64,000 bases of DNA from Bolinopsis microptera (taxonomy: Eukaryota; Ctenophora; Tentaculata; Lobata; Bolinopsidae). A model generated the notes under the pieces. It was not told the DNA's origin and made no database searches. It was given only the letters and a program-made list of their open reading frames with translations. A program made the position numbers and the translations under genes. Location: positions 2,249,675 to 2,313,674 of the forward strand of contig NC_087078.1 of NCBI RefSeq assembly GCF_026151205.1. The letters run 5' to 3'. Positions 1-11,160 of this stretch are shown here, piece after piece (the stretch's first letter is position 1; each line of letters begins with the position of its first letter).

Positions 1-2775
1 TGATCAATGCTGTAAGTCTCAAATAAAGTAGTGCATCGTCGAATTAAACATAAATCTGGATGAAATTAGAATCGATTTCCATTGCCTGTCTAACAAAAGA
101 ATGATTTAAGTTTCAGATTTCATTGCCAGTACACTGAAACAAGAACTTTGCTGCTGGTTTTCTATATAATATGATTATATTTCAGGTCAGACAGTGAACG
201 GAAACTGGACAGATTGGGGAAATTGGAGTGGGTGTGATTGTGATCACAGTACTGGAACAGGAACATGGAACAGAACCAGATCTTGTACCAACCCATCACC
301 TTCTTGCTATGGAACGTAAGGGGAAATTAATATATGTTATAAAACAATCCTGACTTGGAATCAACAAAATATTCTTTTAAATATGAACTTGTAATAATCA
401 GCTAAAATCTGTTCCCTTATATTTTAAGTTTTTAACATCTTACCAGGGACTGTGTTGGTGAACTACTCGACAACGGAACTTGTAATGATCAATGCTGTAA
501 GTTTCAAATAAATTGTACTGCATCATGGAATTAAAAATAAATCTGAAATAGAATTCATGTCCATTGCCAGCCTAATATATAAGAATGATTATACCTCAGA
601 TTTCAGTATTCAAAATATTTCAGGTCAGACAGTGAACGGAAACTGGACAGATTGGGGAAATTGGAGTGGGTGTGATTGTGATCACAGTACTGGAACAGGA
701 ACATGGAACAGAACCAGATCTTGTACCAACCCATCACCTTCTTGCTATGGGACGTAAGGGAAAATTAATATATGTTATAAAACAATCCTGACTTGGAATC
801 AACAAAATATTCTTTTAAATATGAACTTGTAATAATCAGCTAAAATCTGTTCCCTTATATTTTAAGTTTTTAACATCTTACCAGGGACTGTGTTGGTGAA
901 CTACTCGACAACGGAACTTGTAATGATCAATGCTGTAAGTCTCAAATAAAGTAGTGCATCGTCGAATTAAACATAAATCTGGATGAAATTAGAATTGATT
1001 TCCATTGCCCGTCTAACAAAAGAATGATTTAAGTTTCAGATTTCATTGCCAGTACACTGAAACAAGAACTTTGCTGCTGGTTTTCTATATAATATGATTA
1101 TATTTCAGGTCAGACAGTGAACGGAAACTGGACAGATTGGGGAAATTGGAGTGGGTGTGATTGTGATCACAGTACAGGAACAGGAACATGGAACAGAACC
1201 AGATCTTGTACCAACCCACCACCTTCTTGCTATGGAACGTAAGGGAAAATTAATATATGTTATAAAACAATTCTGACTTGGAATCAACAAAATATTCTTT
1301 TAAATATGAACTTGTAATAATCAGCTAAAATCTGTTCCCTTATCTTACAAGTTTAACATCTTACCAGGGACTGTGTTGGTGAACTACTCGACAACGGAAC
1401 TTGTAATGATCAATGCTGTAAGTTTCAAATAAATTGTACTGCATCGTGGAATTAAACATAAATCTGAAATAGAATTCATGTCCATTGCCAGCCTTATGTA
1501 TAAGAATGATTATACCTCAGATTTCAGTATTCAAAATATTTCAGGTCAGACAGTGAACGGAAACTGGACGGATTGGGGAAATTGGAGTGGGTGTGATTGT
1601 GATCACAGTACGGGAACAGGAACATGGAACAGAACCAGATCTTGTACCAACCCATCACCTTCTTGCTATGGAACGTAAGGGAAAAATTTAACAGATTTTT
1701 CTAAACGATCCTGACTTGGCATTTACAAAGTATTCTTTTTAAAATGAACTTGTAATAATCAGCTAAAATCTGTTCCCTTATTTTACAAGTTTAACATCTT
1801 ACCAGGGACTGTGTTGGTGAACTACTCGACAACGGAACTTGTAATGATCAATGCTGTAAGTTTCAAATAAATTGTACTGCATCGTGGAATTAAACATAAA
1901 TCTGAAATAGAATTCATGTCCATTGCCAGCCTTATGTATAAGAATGATTATACCTCAGATTTCAGTATTCAAAATATTTCAGGTCAGACAGTGAACGGAA
2001 ACTGGACGGATTGGGGAAATTGGAGTGGGTGTGATTGTGATCATAGTACAGGAACAGGAACATGGAACAGAACCAGATCTTGTACCAACCCATCACCTTC
2101 TTGCTATGGAACGTAAGGGAAAAATTTAACAGATTTTTCTAAACGATCCTGACTTGGCATTAACAAAGTATTCTTTAATATGAACTTGTAATAATCAGCT
2201 AAAATCTGTTCCCTTATATTTTAAGTTTTTAACATCTTACCAGGGACTGTGTTGGTGAACTACTCGACAACGGAACTTGTAATGATCAATGCTGTAAGTC
2301 TCAAATAAAGTAGTGCATCGTCGAATTAAACATAAATCTGGATGAAATTAGAATCGATTTCCATTACCTGTCTAACAAAAGAATGATTTAAGTTTCAGAT
2401 TTCATTGCCAGTACACTGAAACAAGAACTTTGCTGCTGGTTTTCTATATAATATGATTATATTCAGGTCAGACAGTGAACGGAAACTGGACAGATTGGGG
2501 AAATTGGAGTGGGTGTGATTGTGATCATAGTACAGGAACAGGAACATGGAACAGAACCAGATCTTGTACCAACCCACCACCTTCTTGCTATGGAACGTAA
2601 GGGAAAATTAATATATGTTATAAAACAATCCTGACTTGGAATCAACAAAATATTCTTTTAAATATGAACTTGTAATAATCAGCTAAAATCTGTTCCCTTA
2701 TCTTACAAGTTTAACATCTTACCAGGGACTGTGTTGGTGAACTACTCGACAACGGAACTTGTGATGATCAGTGCT
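1..2775 (+). repeat. Tandem array of six TSP1 exon pairs with their introns
   Basis: Each module is a 130-bp exon plus a 50-bp exon (180 bp, 60 codons), separated by an intron of about 130 bp. The copies are almost identical in exons and also in introns. The intron before each module comes in two types: type A (contains GTAGTGCATCGTCG) before modules 1, 3 and 6, type B (contains TTGTACTGCATC) before modules 2, 4 and 5. Spacing between modules 1 and 3 and between 2 and 4 is about 922 bp, so a two-module block was copied; modules 4 and 5 are 438 bp apart. This is a recent amplification by unequal exchange. Confidence 0.9.
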
Positions 2776-5700
2776 GTAAGTCTCAAAAATGACTGCACAA
2801 TTACAATTGATTCCAATTACCTTTCAATGAATAGGGACAAGTCTGCTGTCGGCCATTCCAAGAATTATAAATGATGACTAAGCTAATGTATTTCATCTGA
2901 TCAGTCATTAAAATATCTAATCAATCACCACAGCTGATTTCCCATTTTAAGGTTTGACAGTTGATGGGAAATGGAGCGACTGGACAAACTGGGGAAACTG
3001 CTTTTGTGAGACAGGAGAAAAATCATTTACCTCATTAGGTTATAGGATAAGGAACAGAACCTGTTTTGATTCTGTTTGTTTTGGTCTACAGTGCAATGGA
3101 AATAGCTCAGAAAAGTTAGACTGCTCTGATCGCTGCAGTAAGTACAGCTTATCTGAATTGAAAGGGGATGGTTGAGTACAGGATCACAGTGTTCTATTTA
3201 GATACAATTTTACTTCAATCTAGAATGAGTAAATTGAAATCGAAATTATGTTTAATTAGACTAACTTAAATCCATAACCAGTGATGTGCAAGGCAGGAAT
3301 GATGTACAATTCTGCAACTGATAATTGTATTGTTTGTGGCAGGAGAACTTTTAGCAATATGTCCTCTCATTCTTGTTCAGCTTGTCCAAATGGCAAAGAT
3401 TCTCTTGAAGGATCAACTTATCTGGCTGATTGTTTTCATGGTAAGTCAACTTTCAAATCAAAAATTATTCAAGGGAGAATGTTTCTGAGATTAAATTGAT
3501 ATGTAACATAGTTATGTAGTAACCAACTTTACTCATTTATATTTGGTCCTTATTCCCTATAAAATTCTTGACCATCTTCATCATAAATAATATGGCCAAT
3601 TGTTTAAACATCAGAACATGGTTGTTACGAGGACAATGTTTTTGGAGCTGGCAGTGTTCTAGGAGTGCTGAGACAGACAGACATTAAAGCTTGCATCCTG
3701 GGCTGTAGATCGCAAGATGGTTGCTCAAGAGTTTCTTTCGTTCAGAATGGTACTTGTTGGCTGCACCATGAGAGGGTCATTGGCGATGACCACTCTGAGT
3801 CAAGAATTGGAGTAGTTTCAACCTCGTTAAAATGTCTAGGTATTTATATCTGTCTGTAATCCAATCATTTTAACTATTTTTCTATAATTTTATCTATTTA
3901 ATTTAAGAAGTTGATTCAATTTCCCTTTGCATTTTTCACATTTAATGATTTTAAAATCAGAATCTGTTACTTATTCAGATGGTTGCAAGCCAGGATATAA
4001 ATTTGATGTTGCAATCAAGAGATGCTCAGTTTGCCCATTGAACACTGCTTGCAATGGACTAACCTTCAAGGGGGATCCATGCCCAGCAAAAAGCTTCAGT
4101 GTACCTTATCTGATGGGAAAATGTGTGTCCTTAGCGTGGTTGTCTATCCCTGCAGTGCTCCTCCTCCTGACTGTGCTGGTCATCAGGGTTTGGAGAAAGA
4201 AAAACAGGAGAGAACAGGTAAATTGAACATAAATTTCTTGTAAACGTAGGATACAAGGATACAAGGATACAAGGATACAAGGATACAAGGATACAAGGAT
4301 ACAAAAGTGATAATTATTTTATTGAATTCACAATAGTTATAATTCTGAAATAATTTAAGGTTACACAATTCTAGTTATTTACAAATGTGTAGGGATAAAA
4401 TAGAAATGTTTTATAATACTATTTTTGAGGTCCTATAGCATTATGCATTGGCCAGTATTTGAGTGGAAATCTGGGCTCTTATAGTAGGCTGTAAAATTTT
4501 CGTTCACAGAGAGAATTGAATGGATTGCTCTTGCTGTGGCAGTAAATTTTGTAGGGTCTAGTGTTTTATCGGATAGCAAACCGGCTAGGTCAGTAATATT
4601 TTTGGGATGGAAGTTAAATTTTTCTCTAACTGAGGAGTAGAGTAAACAGTCAGTTAGAACATGAATTTCGTCCTCAATAGGCTTAAGCCCCTTGCTGAAA
4701 AAGCAAAAAGTGCACCATCGATGTTCTCTTGGTACTAGGGGGGTTTCGTAACGGCCCCTCTCAATGTAAAGATTGTGGCAGCTAATACGAAACCTTGTTA
4801 AGCTTTTCCGAGCATCGGGGATCTTAACCACTCCTAAGTATGTTTCTGGTTCAAAATCATGTTTAATTTGATTGTAGAATTCTAATTTAGGTGAGGATGC
4901 CTTGGCAGATTTCCAGGTATCCACAAATTCTTCTGTCATGTTGTGACTGATTTGGGTAGAGAGCTTGGATTTTGAAGAGGATGAGTGGGGGAAGTTATAT
5001 TTGGTGAGAAGATTAGAGATGTTGGTGTACCAAGGAAGGCCCAGCATAATCTGCTCGTGAAATGCAGCGGAGAGAAGTTCATTTTCAGTGCTTTCAAGGC
5101 GACTATAGAAATCTATTGCAAGTTTGCAGGCTTCAAAGAAGAGGGGGTGGCGCCCACTTTCGCCCCAGCAGCCTATATTTGATGCTTTTGAATGGACAGA
5201 CAAGGACCACTTGATAAACTTAAGGTGGAATCTTTCATAGTGGTCTTGTGAGATGTACCTGAGAGTATGCTGGGGGTTGGCTTTGCTATCTGTTTTGGAG
5301 AGGTATCTCATGGTTTTTGAGTGAGGACATAAGATTTGGCAGCCATAGAGCAGTATCGGTTTTATTAGAGAGTCAAATAGAATGTTTAGAGAACGGTGAG
5401 AGAGGGCGTCTTTGACGATGTTGCCTTTGAGGCCATAGAGAGCACGGAGAGCCTTGGCCCTCAGTTCAGTATTGGCTGCTGTAAAAGATCCATTTCTGTG
5501 GAATATATTGCCAAGATAGCAGTATTTTTCGGTTGTGCTGGATGGGCTGGCCTCCCAAAATGAATGTTTCATAGGATTGTTTTCTTTTAGAAGGGCAGAA
5601 TATGAGAATCTTGGTTTTTTTAATGTTTACTTCAAGGCCCATAGAGTTACAGAAGTCGAATAGGATGTTTATATTGTCTTGCAAGGCCTTGGGACTTAGG

Positions 5701-8700
5701 GCAAGTAGGACAAGATCGTCAGCCCAGAGCAGATGTGATATTAGGACGTCAGCTAGAATAGGATAATCACCAACAGATTTCAGGAGAGATGACAAGTCAA
5801 CGTATTGTTACCGTTAGATTTGGGGATAAACTGAGGAATCAGTCTATCTTATTACGATATTGTTTGCAGGGAAAATAATAATTAATAATTTGGGCGACCG
5901 CAGTCTGGGAGCCGATTTCCCTGTCTAATGGCGTTTCGGCCACAGCCCCTTTGGTACAGCCCTTTTGGTACAGCTTTCACTGCATTTAGATTATTTCCTA
6001 AATGTGACAATAGGGGCTTTTATGATATTCATCCCAGCCCCAAGGCTGGGATGCCAGTGTTGGCAAAGTTCTATCTCAGAATCATACACTCAAAGTGGTT
6101 TAATCCATTGGGATACTGATGTGGTACTTCAATTAAAATAAATTTTTCATTGTCTGCATCAGTATCCTATTGGATCTGATCATTTGGATGTTATTTATAT
6201 GTATTCAAACGAAGTGATAGCATAATGTATGTTACTTCATATTATAGCACAATACCTAACAAAACACAACGGCGAGACACAATTCTGTTAATAATATACT
6301 TTAAAGTTCCATGGGAATATCGGCTCAACAACACCGTGTTGCATCTGGTATGTTTTCTAGGTATGTTATCATCAGTAAAAGTAATAGAGGTAACGGGGAA
6401 AATTTGTTGTCCTGTCTTCTGTCTCGTCATATGTTATGTGCTCTATTGGGTATATTTTATTTTTATGTTATTTTGTATATATTTTCTTTGACTATCGATG
6501 CTAATATACTCCCTGGTGCTCCCCTACAACCTAAAATACACTCTGTACCATGTTTGAGGTCATCCATAAATCTTTACTTTATGGTAATATTTTGTACCAT
6601 TTTTCTCAGACACTTTAAACTTGTGTATAGGGGGGAGGGGGGCATTGGGACAGCCTTAGCTGCAATTTCTGTAAAATTGCTATCTACCACAAAAACCGAA
6701 CTGTCACCTACCATGTCACCGAAACAGACTGTTAAGTTACTTTTCAGTATAACCAGCAGCTGGCTTGGGGTCATGTCTAGGTGTGGTCTGGTTTTTCTAT
6801 CTCTCCTTAATATTTCCCTGATAGTAATTTGTAATTGTTCCTTACTGAACCCTGGACCAAATTTATCCGTTGTTTACAATAATGTCCATGGTTTCCTAAA
6901 TACACGTGATTTAGCATCAGGAACACCACCACTAAATATGACCAAGATACATGAATTCCATGGTTATATCTACAAACATAAGCCTCACATCATTATTCTA
7001 AACGAGACATGGCTGAAAAATTCCATTCTCAGTAATGAGGTGCTCCCTGACAAATACAAAGTATTTAGGCTTGACCGATCCTTAAGATCGCATCCAGTGG
7101 ATGCAACCCAGCCCAAGAAATTAAGAAAAAACGGTGGTGGTGTTCTGATTGCCCATAGAACAGACATTGATATCTCGAGTCTAAAGTTCTCTAAAGTTAG
7201 TGTTCAAGCTGAATTATTATCCATCATAATTAAGACTCAGTGTGGAAGAAACTTTTGTATATCAACATTTTATAGAGTAGGAACGCTTGGCTTAGATAAT
7301 TTTGAATCTTTCAAGAAACATTTTGTTACTTTAGCATCTGCCAGAAAATTGCAAAGGCACATTCTGGTAGGTGACTTTAATTTGGCTTCGATTTCCTGGC
7401 CAGATGGTCAGTCATCTTGCCAGCTACATTCTAGCTTTGTAAATTTTCTCACTGATGACCTCGGACATACACAACTTATTAGCTCCCCTACTCACAAGTC
7501 AGGCAACACCTTAGATCTTGTGTTCACTAACATTCAAAACCTTATTAAGAATGTTAAAGTTTTAGATCAAAACGAAATGTGTATGTCCGACCACTTTTGT
7601 ATCACATTTGACATTGATATTAAGACCAAGTATATTAAGCAGCCTAAAAGAAAGATCTTTAATTTAAATAGTAAAGGTAATTTTAGGGGCCTGAATTCTG
7701 AGTTATTTAGCATCAATTGGGATAGTATATTTGAGTGTAATGATCCTTATCTTGCTTGGAGTCGATTCAGAGGAGTTCTCGGTGCAGCCTGTGACCGATG
7801 GATCCCTAAAAAGACCATTAAGTCTCAGTTCCAGCCCCCATGGTATGACTCCGAATGTGATCGTCTCCTACGAAATAAGGAGAAATGGAGAATAAGGCAT
7901 AAGGGGAGCAACTCTGAGTCTCATAAACAAAAGTTTCGTGCATTTCGCACAAAATTTAAAAATATGATGGACGAAAGAATGAGACTCAGTGTTGAGGATG
8001 ACTCCGATGATGCTCTTATCTCCAAGAAATTCTGGACCTACGTTAAATCTAAATCAAAGTCAACCAGGATCCCTGAAACTGTCAAATATCATAATCGCTT
8101 TCGAAACAATCCATCTGATCAAGCTGCCCTTTTTAACGAATATTTTTATGAGCAGTTTTCTCAAGAGAGCGATTATGGCATTGACATAGATTTTCGTGAT
8201 GATTGTTTTTCAAGTCTTGTGTTTAGTAGAGAAGATGTTCTGTTGATTCTTAAAAAGTTAAATCCTAACAAGGCCCCTGGCCCTGATGGGATTCATGGGA
8301 GAGTCCTCAAAAACTGTGCCCAAAGCCTTGCATACCCACTTAGTGTTTTATTTAACCTGTCTTTCTCGAGCGGATGCATACCCCCTGATTGGAAGCTGGC
8401 ACTTGTAGTACCAGTGCACAAAAAGGGCGATAAGTCTTCGGTTGAGAACTACAGGCCTATCTCGTTAACATCTCTTGTAATGAAAGTCTTTGAAAGGTGC
8501 ATAAAGACTGCATTATACGCTGCATGTTCTGATCTGTTGGATGACCGACAACACGGTTTTGTTAATGAACGTTCATGCACAACCCAAATGATACCTTTCA
8601 CGGACAATCTTGCACTTGCATTGAATAACAGGTCCAGGACTGATATAATATATTTTGATTTTGCGAAAGCCTTTGATAGCGTTTCGCATGACCTCATTTT

Positions 8701-10878
8701 AAGTAAATTAAAGAATATTTTTAATGTCGATGGACTAATGCTTAAATTTATTAAGTCCTATCTTGAGGGGCGACAACAACAAGTAGTGATAGGAGGCCAA
8801 ACGTCTTCTTCTCTACCAGTTCGGTCTGGTGTCCCTCAAGGTTCTATACTTGGCCCTTTATTGTTTGTAATATTTATAAATGACATGTTCTCCTGTGTCT
8901 CTGAAGGCACCAATATCGCCCTTTATGCAGATGACACTAAAATTTGGAGGGAGATCCTTGGTTACCCTGACCATCACATAATCCAAAATGACATCAACAG
9001 ATTATATGATTGGTCAGTGAGAAATCGAATGAAGTTCCACCCACAAAAGTGCAAAGCCCTCTCTGTGTCCCTGCAAAGAAACGTGCTGGATAACTTGCCA
9101 TTCAATACCTTCTTTTATAAACTTTCTGGAAGTGATATTGACTTTGTGCCCTCTCAGTCAGATTTAGGAGTCGCAATAAACTCCAGGTTTAATTGGGGTG
9201 CACAATGTAAAGCGCTTGTTTCCAAAGCTACCTCTAGACTTGGACTACTTAAGAGAACATGTCATTTCACTACTGATAAAAGGCAGAAAAGATCGTTCTA
9301 TTTAGCGTTAATTAGGTCTATATTTGAACATTGTTCTGTCATATGGTCCCCTCAATCTGCAACTCATCTTCAACAGTTTGTTGCTATCCAAAAGAGGGCT
9401 ATTAAATGGATCAATGGTGAACCTTACTCCAGTTATAATGACGATAAACTTGCTACAGAGCAAAAGAAACTAAATATTCTCCCTGTTAAACAGAAGTTTA
9501 TTTATAACGATCTTATGACCTTCTATAAAATAGTGAATAGCATAATTCCAGTTTCGCTCCCTACATATATAGTCCTATGCCGTCCAGAGGGCACCCGATA
9601 CACTAGGCACAATGCTCAAATAATTGATATGTCGGATACATCAACTTACATGAGTACCACTGTGCCCTGCTCGGATGCCTTCCGAAATAGCTTTTTTCAT
9701 AGATCTATGCTGAAATGGAATAGTCTACCAGTATGTATCCGGCAGTCAGAGCGGATTTCTACTTTTAAGGCCAAACTGATCAAGTACCTCTGGGCTGCCG
9801 ATACAGTCTGGCCAGATTAGCTCATCAGTCTTATGAGTCTCAGAAATTTGTTTTTGTTGGTTACAATTCTGTCCGTCCAATTTCCTATCTGCTTGTCCTT
9901 TTCTTTTTTCTTTATCAGTTGTGACGGAATTGTAATGAACAAAATCCTTATAATTATTTATGATATGTTTGATTTCTTGTTAATGTTTGTCATTCAAATT
10001 TGGTAGACGGCCCCAACGTTAATGTGGCTCTTGCTATGTGTTGGTTCAGCCGAATTAATTATTATATAATCAAGTTTATTTTTCTCGTTAGTTGTCATCC
10101 GGCCAAACATTAAGCAACTTATATTGCAGTACCATTTATCATTTAGTATATCAAAATATGTCATTGTAATTTTGCATGGCTGAAATGTAACGCTTGATTT
10201 ATATATATAATGATTAATTGAATTTTCAAATAAAAAGGTGGGTGCCACCCCAAATCCTATGCACTAGTGTTATTTTCGAAGCTCTAATTGCATGGAAAAA
10301 ATTTGGACTATTGAATATTTACAGGGTTTTGTAGAACAAGTATCTCAACAGTTTGAATATTATGAAGCTGGTCCATCACCTGCAGAGGAGTTAATTGACC
10401 CTTCTTTTGGTAGGTTACTTCTCATTTAACACTTTACAATAATTTTAGCTACACTATGCTTAGAACCAGAACTTTGGGGGCAAATTTTAGCTATACTATG
10501 CTTAGAACCAGAACTTTGGGGGCAAATATTTGGTCATGTAGATTAAATATCAGATACATGTTCATGAAATTGGGGGTTTTCTGTATTTCAGCGGTAGCCA
10601 AGGCACAAGAACAATTGTTCATAGATATAATTATTAATTAGTCAATTTATTGATGGATGGTACTCGTCTAAATTTCTTCGGTGTAGCATGTGCCTTCTTC
10701 GCTAGGCAAAGTGCTGCACCGGGTCAGTCCAATAACAATAGACAAATCAACTTGTTAACTACATATTAAATACGAATGTCTTTGTAACTACCGATTTTAA
10801 GATGATGTAGTAGTAATAGTTTACTTTTTTACAGTTTTTGAACCAGTCGAAGGTGAAATAAAGGAAACAAGCCTATAA
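1..10878 (+). CDS. Thrombospondin-repeat / apple-domain transmembrane receptor, 3' part of gene
   Basis: Multi-exon gene entering from the left edge. TSP1 exon pairs: (..11), 186-315/447-496, 624-753/885-934, 1109-1238/1368-1417, 1545-1674/1806-1855, 1983-2112/2244-2293, 2467-2596/2726-2775. Then 2952-3137 (diverged TSP1, one exon), 3282-3440 (cysteine module of GCC2/GCC3, ephrin-receptor-like type), 3615-3839 (PAN/apple-like: GCYEDN start, CILGC, NGTCW, KCL end), 3979-4217 (short cysteine module, then membrane helix around AVLLLLTVLVI followed by basic RVWRKKNRR), 10325-10409 and 10835-10878 (cytoplasmic tail, stop TAA). All junctions are GT-AG and phases match; most extracellular modules are phase 1-1, the classic shuffling phase. 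TSP1 modules carry WTDWGNW (C-mannosylation type) and several N-glycosylation sequons. The protein ends ETSL, a class I PDZ ligand pattern. Family known: adhesion or guidance type surface proteins; the specific function here is unknown. The N-terminus lies outside the window. Confidence 0.85.
4244..4306 (-). repeat. Octamer tandem repeat (GATACAAG)n at a LINE 3' end
   Basis: About seven copies of an 8-bp unit. It lies just beyond the 3' end of the minus-strand LINE fragment, so on that strand it reads as (TTGTATCC)n and probably is the element's 3' terminal repeat, as seen in CR1-type LINEs. Confidence 0.75.
4310..5805 (-). pseudogene. 5'-truncated, frameshifted non-LTR retrotransposon (reverse transcriptase 3' half)
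   Basis: Two overlapping reading frames, 5466-5795 and 4433-5572, together give the back half of a reverse transcriptase: a WADDLVLLA box (the YADD-type catalytic motif), then the VNIKKTK thumb-proximal motif, then a C-terminal region with a CxxC...H...C zinc-type pattern (WCTFC, EDEIHVLTDC). A frameshift around 5466-5572 separates them and the endonuclease and front half of the RT are missing. It sits in the receptor gene's large intron, antisense to the gene. Typical dead-on-arrival copy. Confidence 0.8.
5806..6229. other. Intronic sequence between two LINE insertions
   Basis: No coding signal, RNA gene or clear repeat seen. May include the 5' untranslated region of the downstream LINE, whose 5' limit I cannot fix. 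Confidence 0.4.
6230..10245 (+). mobile_element. Near-complete CR1/Jockey-type LINE in receptor intron
   Basis: Contains the 1169-codon endonuclease/RT ORF and about 420 bp of 3' UTR ending near an A-rich stretch around 10231. The 3' UTR matches a second, truncated copy at 11161-11635, which fixes it as part of the element. The 5' boundary is approximate. It is inserted in the sense orientation within the intron 4218-10324. Confidence 0.8.
6311..9820 (+). CDS. LINE ORF2: APE endonuclease + reverse transcriptase, uninterrupted
   Basis: Single open frame of 1169 codons. Residues about 1-180 have no recognised domain and hold three hydrophobic stretches, the last running into LLNPGP (residues 178-183). 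The apurinic-type endonuclease follows (VYNNVHGFLN, ILNETWL, GDFNL near 354, SDH). The reverse transcriptase shows APGPDGI, ENYRPISLTS, FDFAKAFDSVSHD, SGVPQGSILGPLLF and YADD (872-875). Motif style fits the CR1/Jockey group. No internal stop or frameshift was found, so the copy is young or still coding-competent. No separate ORF1 is evident upstream; the first AUG is taken from the open frame and is not certain. Confidence 0.88.
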   Translation: MGISAQQHRVASGMFSRYVIISKSNRGNGENLLSCLLSRHMLCALLGIFYFYVILYIFSLTIDANILPGAPLQPKIHSVPCLRSSINLYFMVIFCTIFLRHFKLVYRGEGGIGTALAAISVKLLSTTKTELSPTMSPKQTVKLLFSITSSWLGVMSRCGLVFLSLLNISLIVICNCSLLNPGPNLSVVYNNVHGFLNTRDLASGTPPLNMTKIHEFHGYIYKHKPHIIILNETWLKNSILSNEVLPDKYKVFRLDRSLRSHPVDATQPKKLRKNGGGVLIAHRTDIDISSLKFSKVSVQAELLSIIIKTQCGRNFCISTFYRVGTLGLDNFESFKKHFVTLASARKLQRHILVGDFNLASISWPDGQSSCQLHSSFVNFLTDDLGHTQLISSPTHKSGNTLDLVFTNIQNLIKNVKVLDQNEMCMSDHFCITFDIDIKTKYIKQPKRKIFNLNSKGNFRGLNSELFSINWDSIFECNDPYLAWSRFRGVLGAACDRWIPKKTIKSQFQPPWYDSECDRLLRNKEKWRIRHKGSNSESHKQKFRAFRTKFKNMMDERMRLSVEDDSDDALISKKFWTYVKSKSKSTRIPETVKYHNRFRNNPSDQAALFNEYFYEQFSQESDYGIDIDFRDDCFSSLVFSREDVLLILKKLNPNKAPGPDGIHGRVLKNCAQSLAYPLSVLFNLSFSSGCIPPDWKLALVVPVHKKGDKSSVENYRPISLTSLVMKVFERCIKTALYAACSDLLDDRQHGFVNERSCTTQMIPFTDNLALALNNRSRTDIIYFDFAKAFDSVSHDLILSKLKNIFNVDGLMLKFIKSYLEGRQQQVVIGGQTSSSLPVRSGVPQGSILGPLLFVIFINDMFSCVSEGTNIALYADDTKIWREILGYPDHHIIQNDINRLYDWSVRNRMKFHPQKCKALSVSLQRNVLDNLPFNTFFYKLSGSDIDFVPSQSDLGVAINSRFNWGAQCKALVSKATSRLGLLKRTCHFTTDKRQKRSFYLALIRSIFEHCSVIWSPQSATHLQQFVAIQKRAIKWINGEPYSSYNDDKLATEQKKLNILPVKQKFIYNDLMTFYKIVNSIIPVSLPTYIVLCRPEGTRYTRHNAQIIDMSDTSTYMSTTVPCSDAFRNSFFHRSMLKWNSLPVCIRQSERISTFKAKLIKYLWAADTVWPD
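10443..10527 (+). repeat. Two-copy direct repeat in receptor intron
   Basis: A segment of about 43 bp (core ACTATGCTTAGAACCAGAAC) occurs twice in tandem in the intron between the two cytoplasmic-tail exons. Confidence 0.85.
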
Positions 10879-11160
10879 GCAGCAGTCATGCTTACAAAAA
10901 GGCAATTAACTGGATACTGCTCATGAGAGTATTAATTTGAAAACAATTTATGATTCAAACAATTGGTGTGATTTTCCACTTCTGAATCTTTACATACACA
11001 GTCCTACTAATTTTAAATAATCTGTTATTTTATCGCGATTTTCAACAAATTTGTTTTCCTCTTGGTATACGTAACAGTCTTAATATTTGGAACTAATATT
11101 TTACGAGTATCACCTGTTAAAATCTTACAAGTGCAATATTGAGTATGTATGTATATAATG

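Noticed and set aside
1105-2648. Antisense ORFs over the TSP1 modules
   Set aside because: Shadows of the plus-strand exons, repeated because the exons are repeated.
5928-6119. 63-codon ORF upstream of the CR1-like LINE as ORF1
   Set aside because: No zinc-knuckle or coiled-coil features and separated from the LINE by stops.
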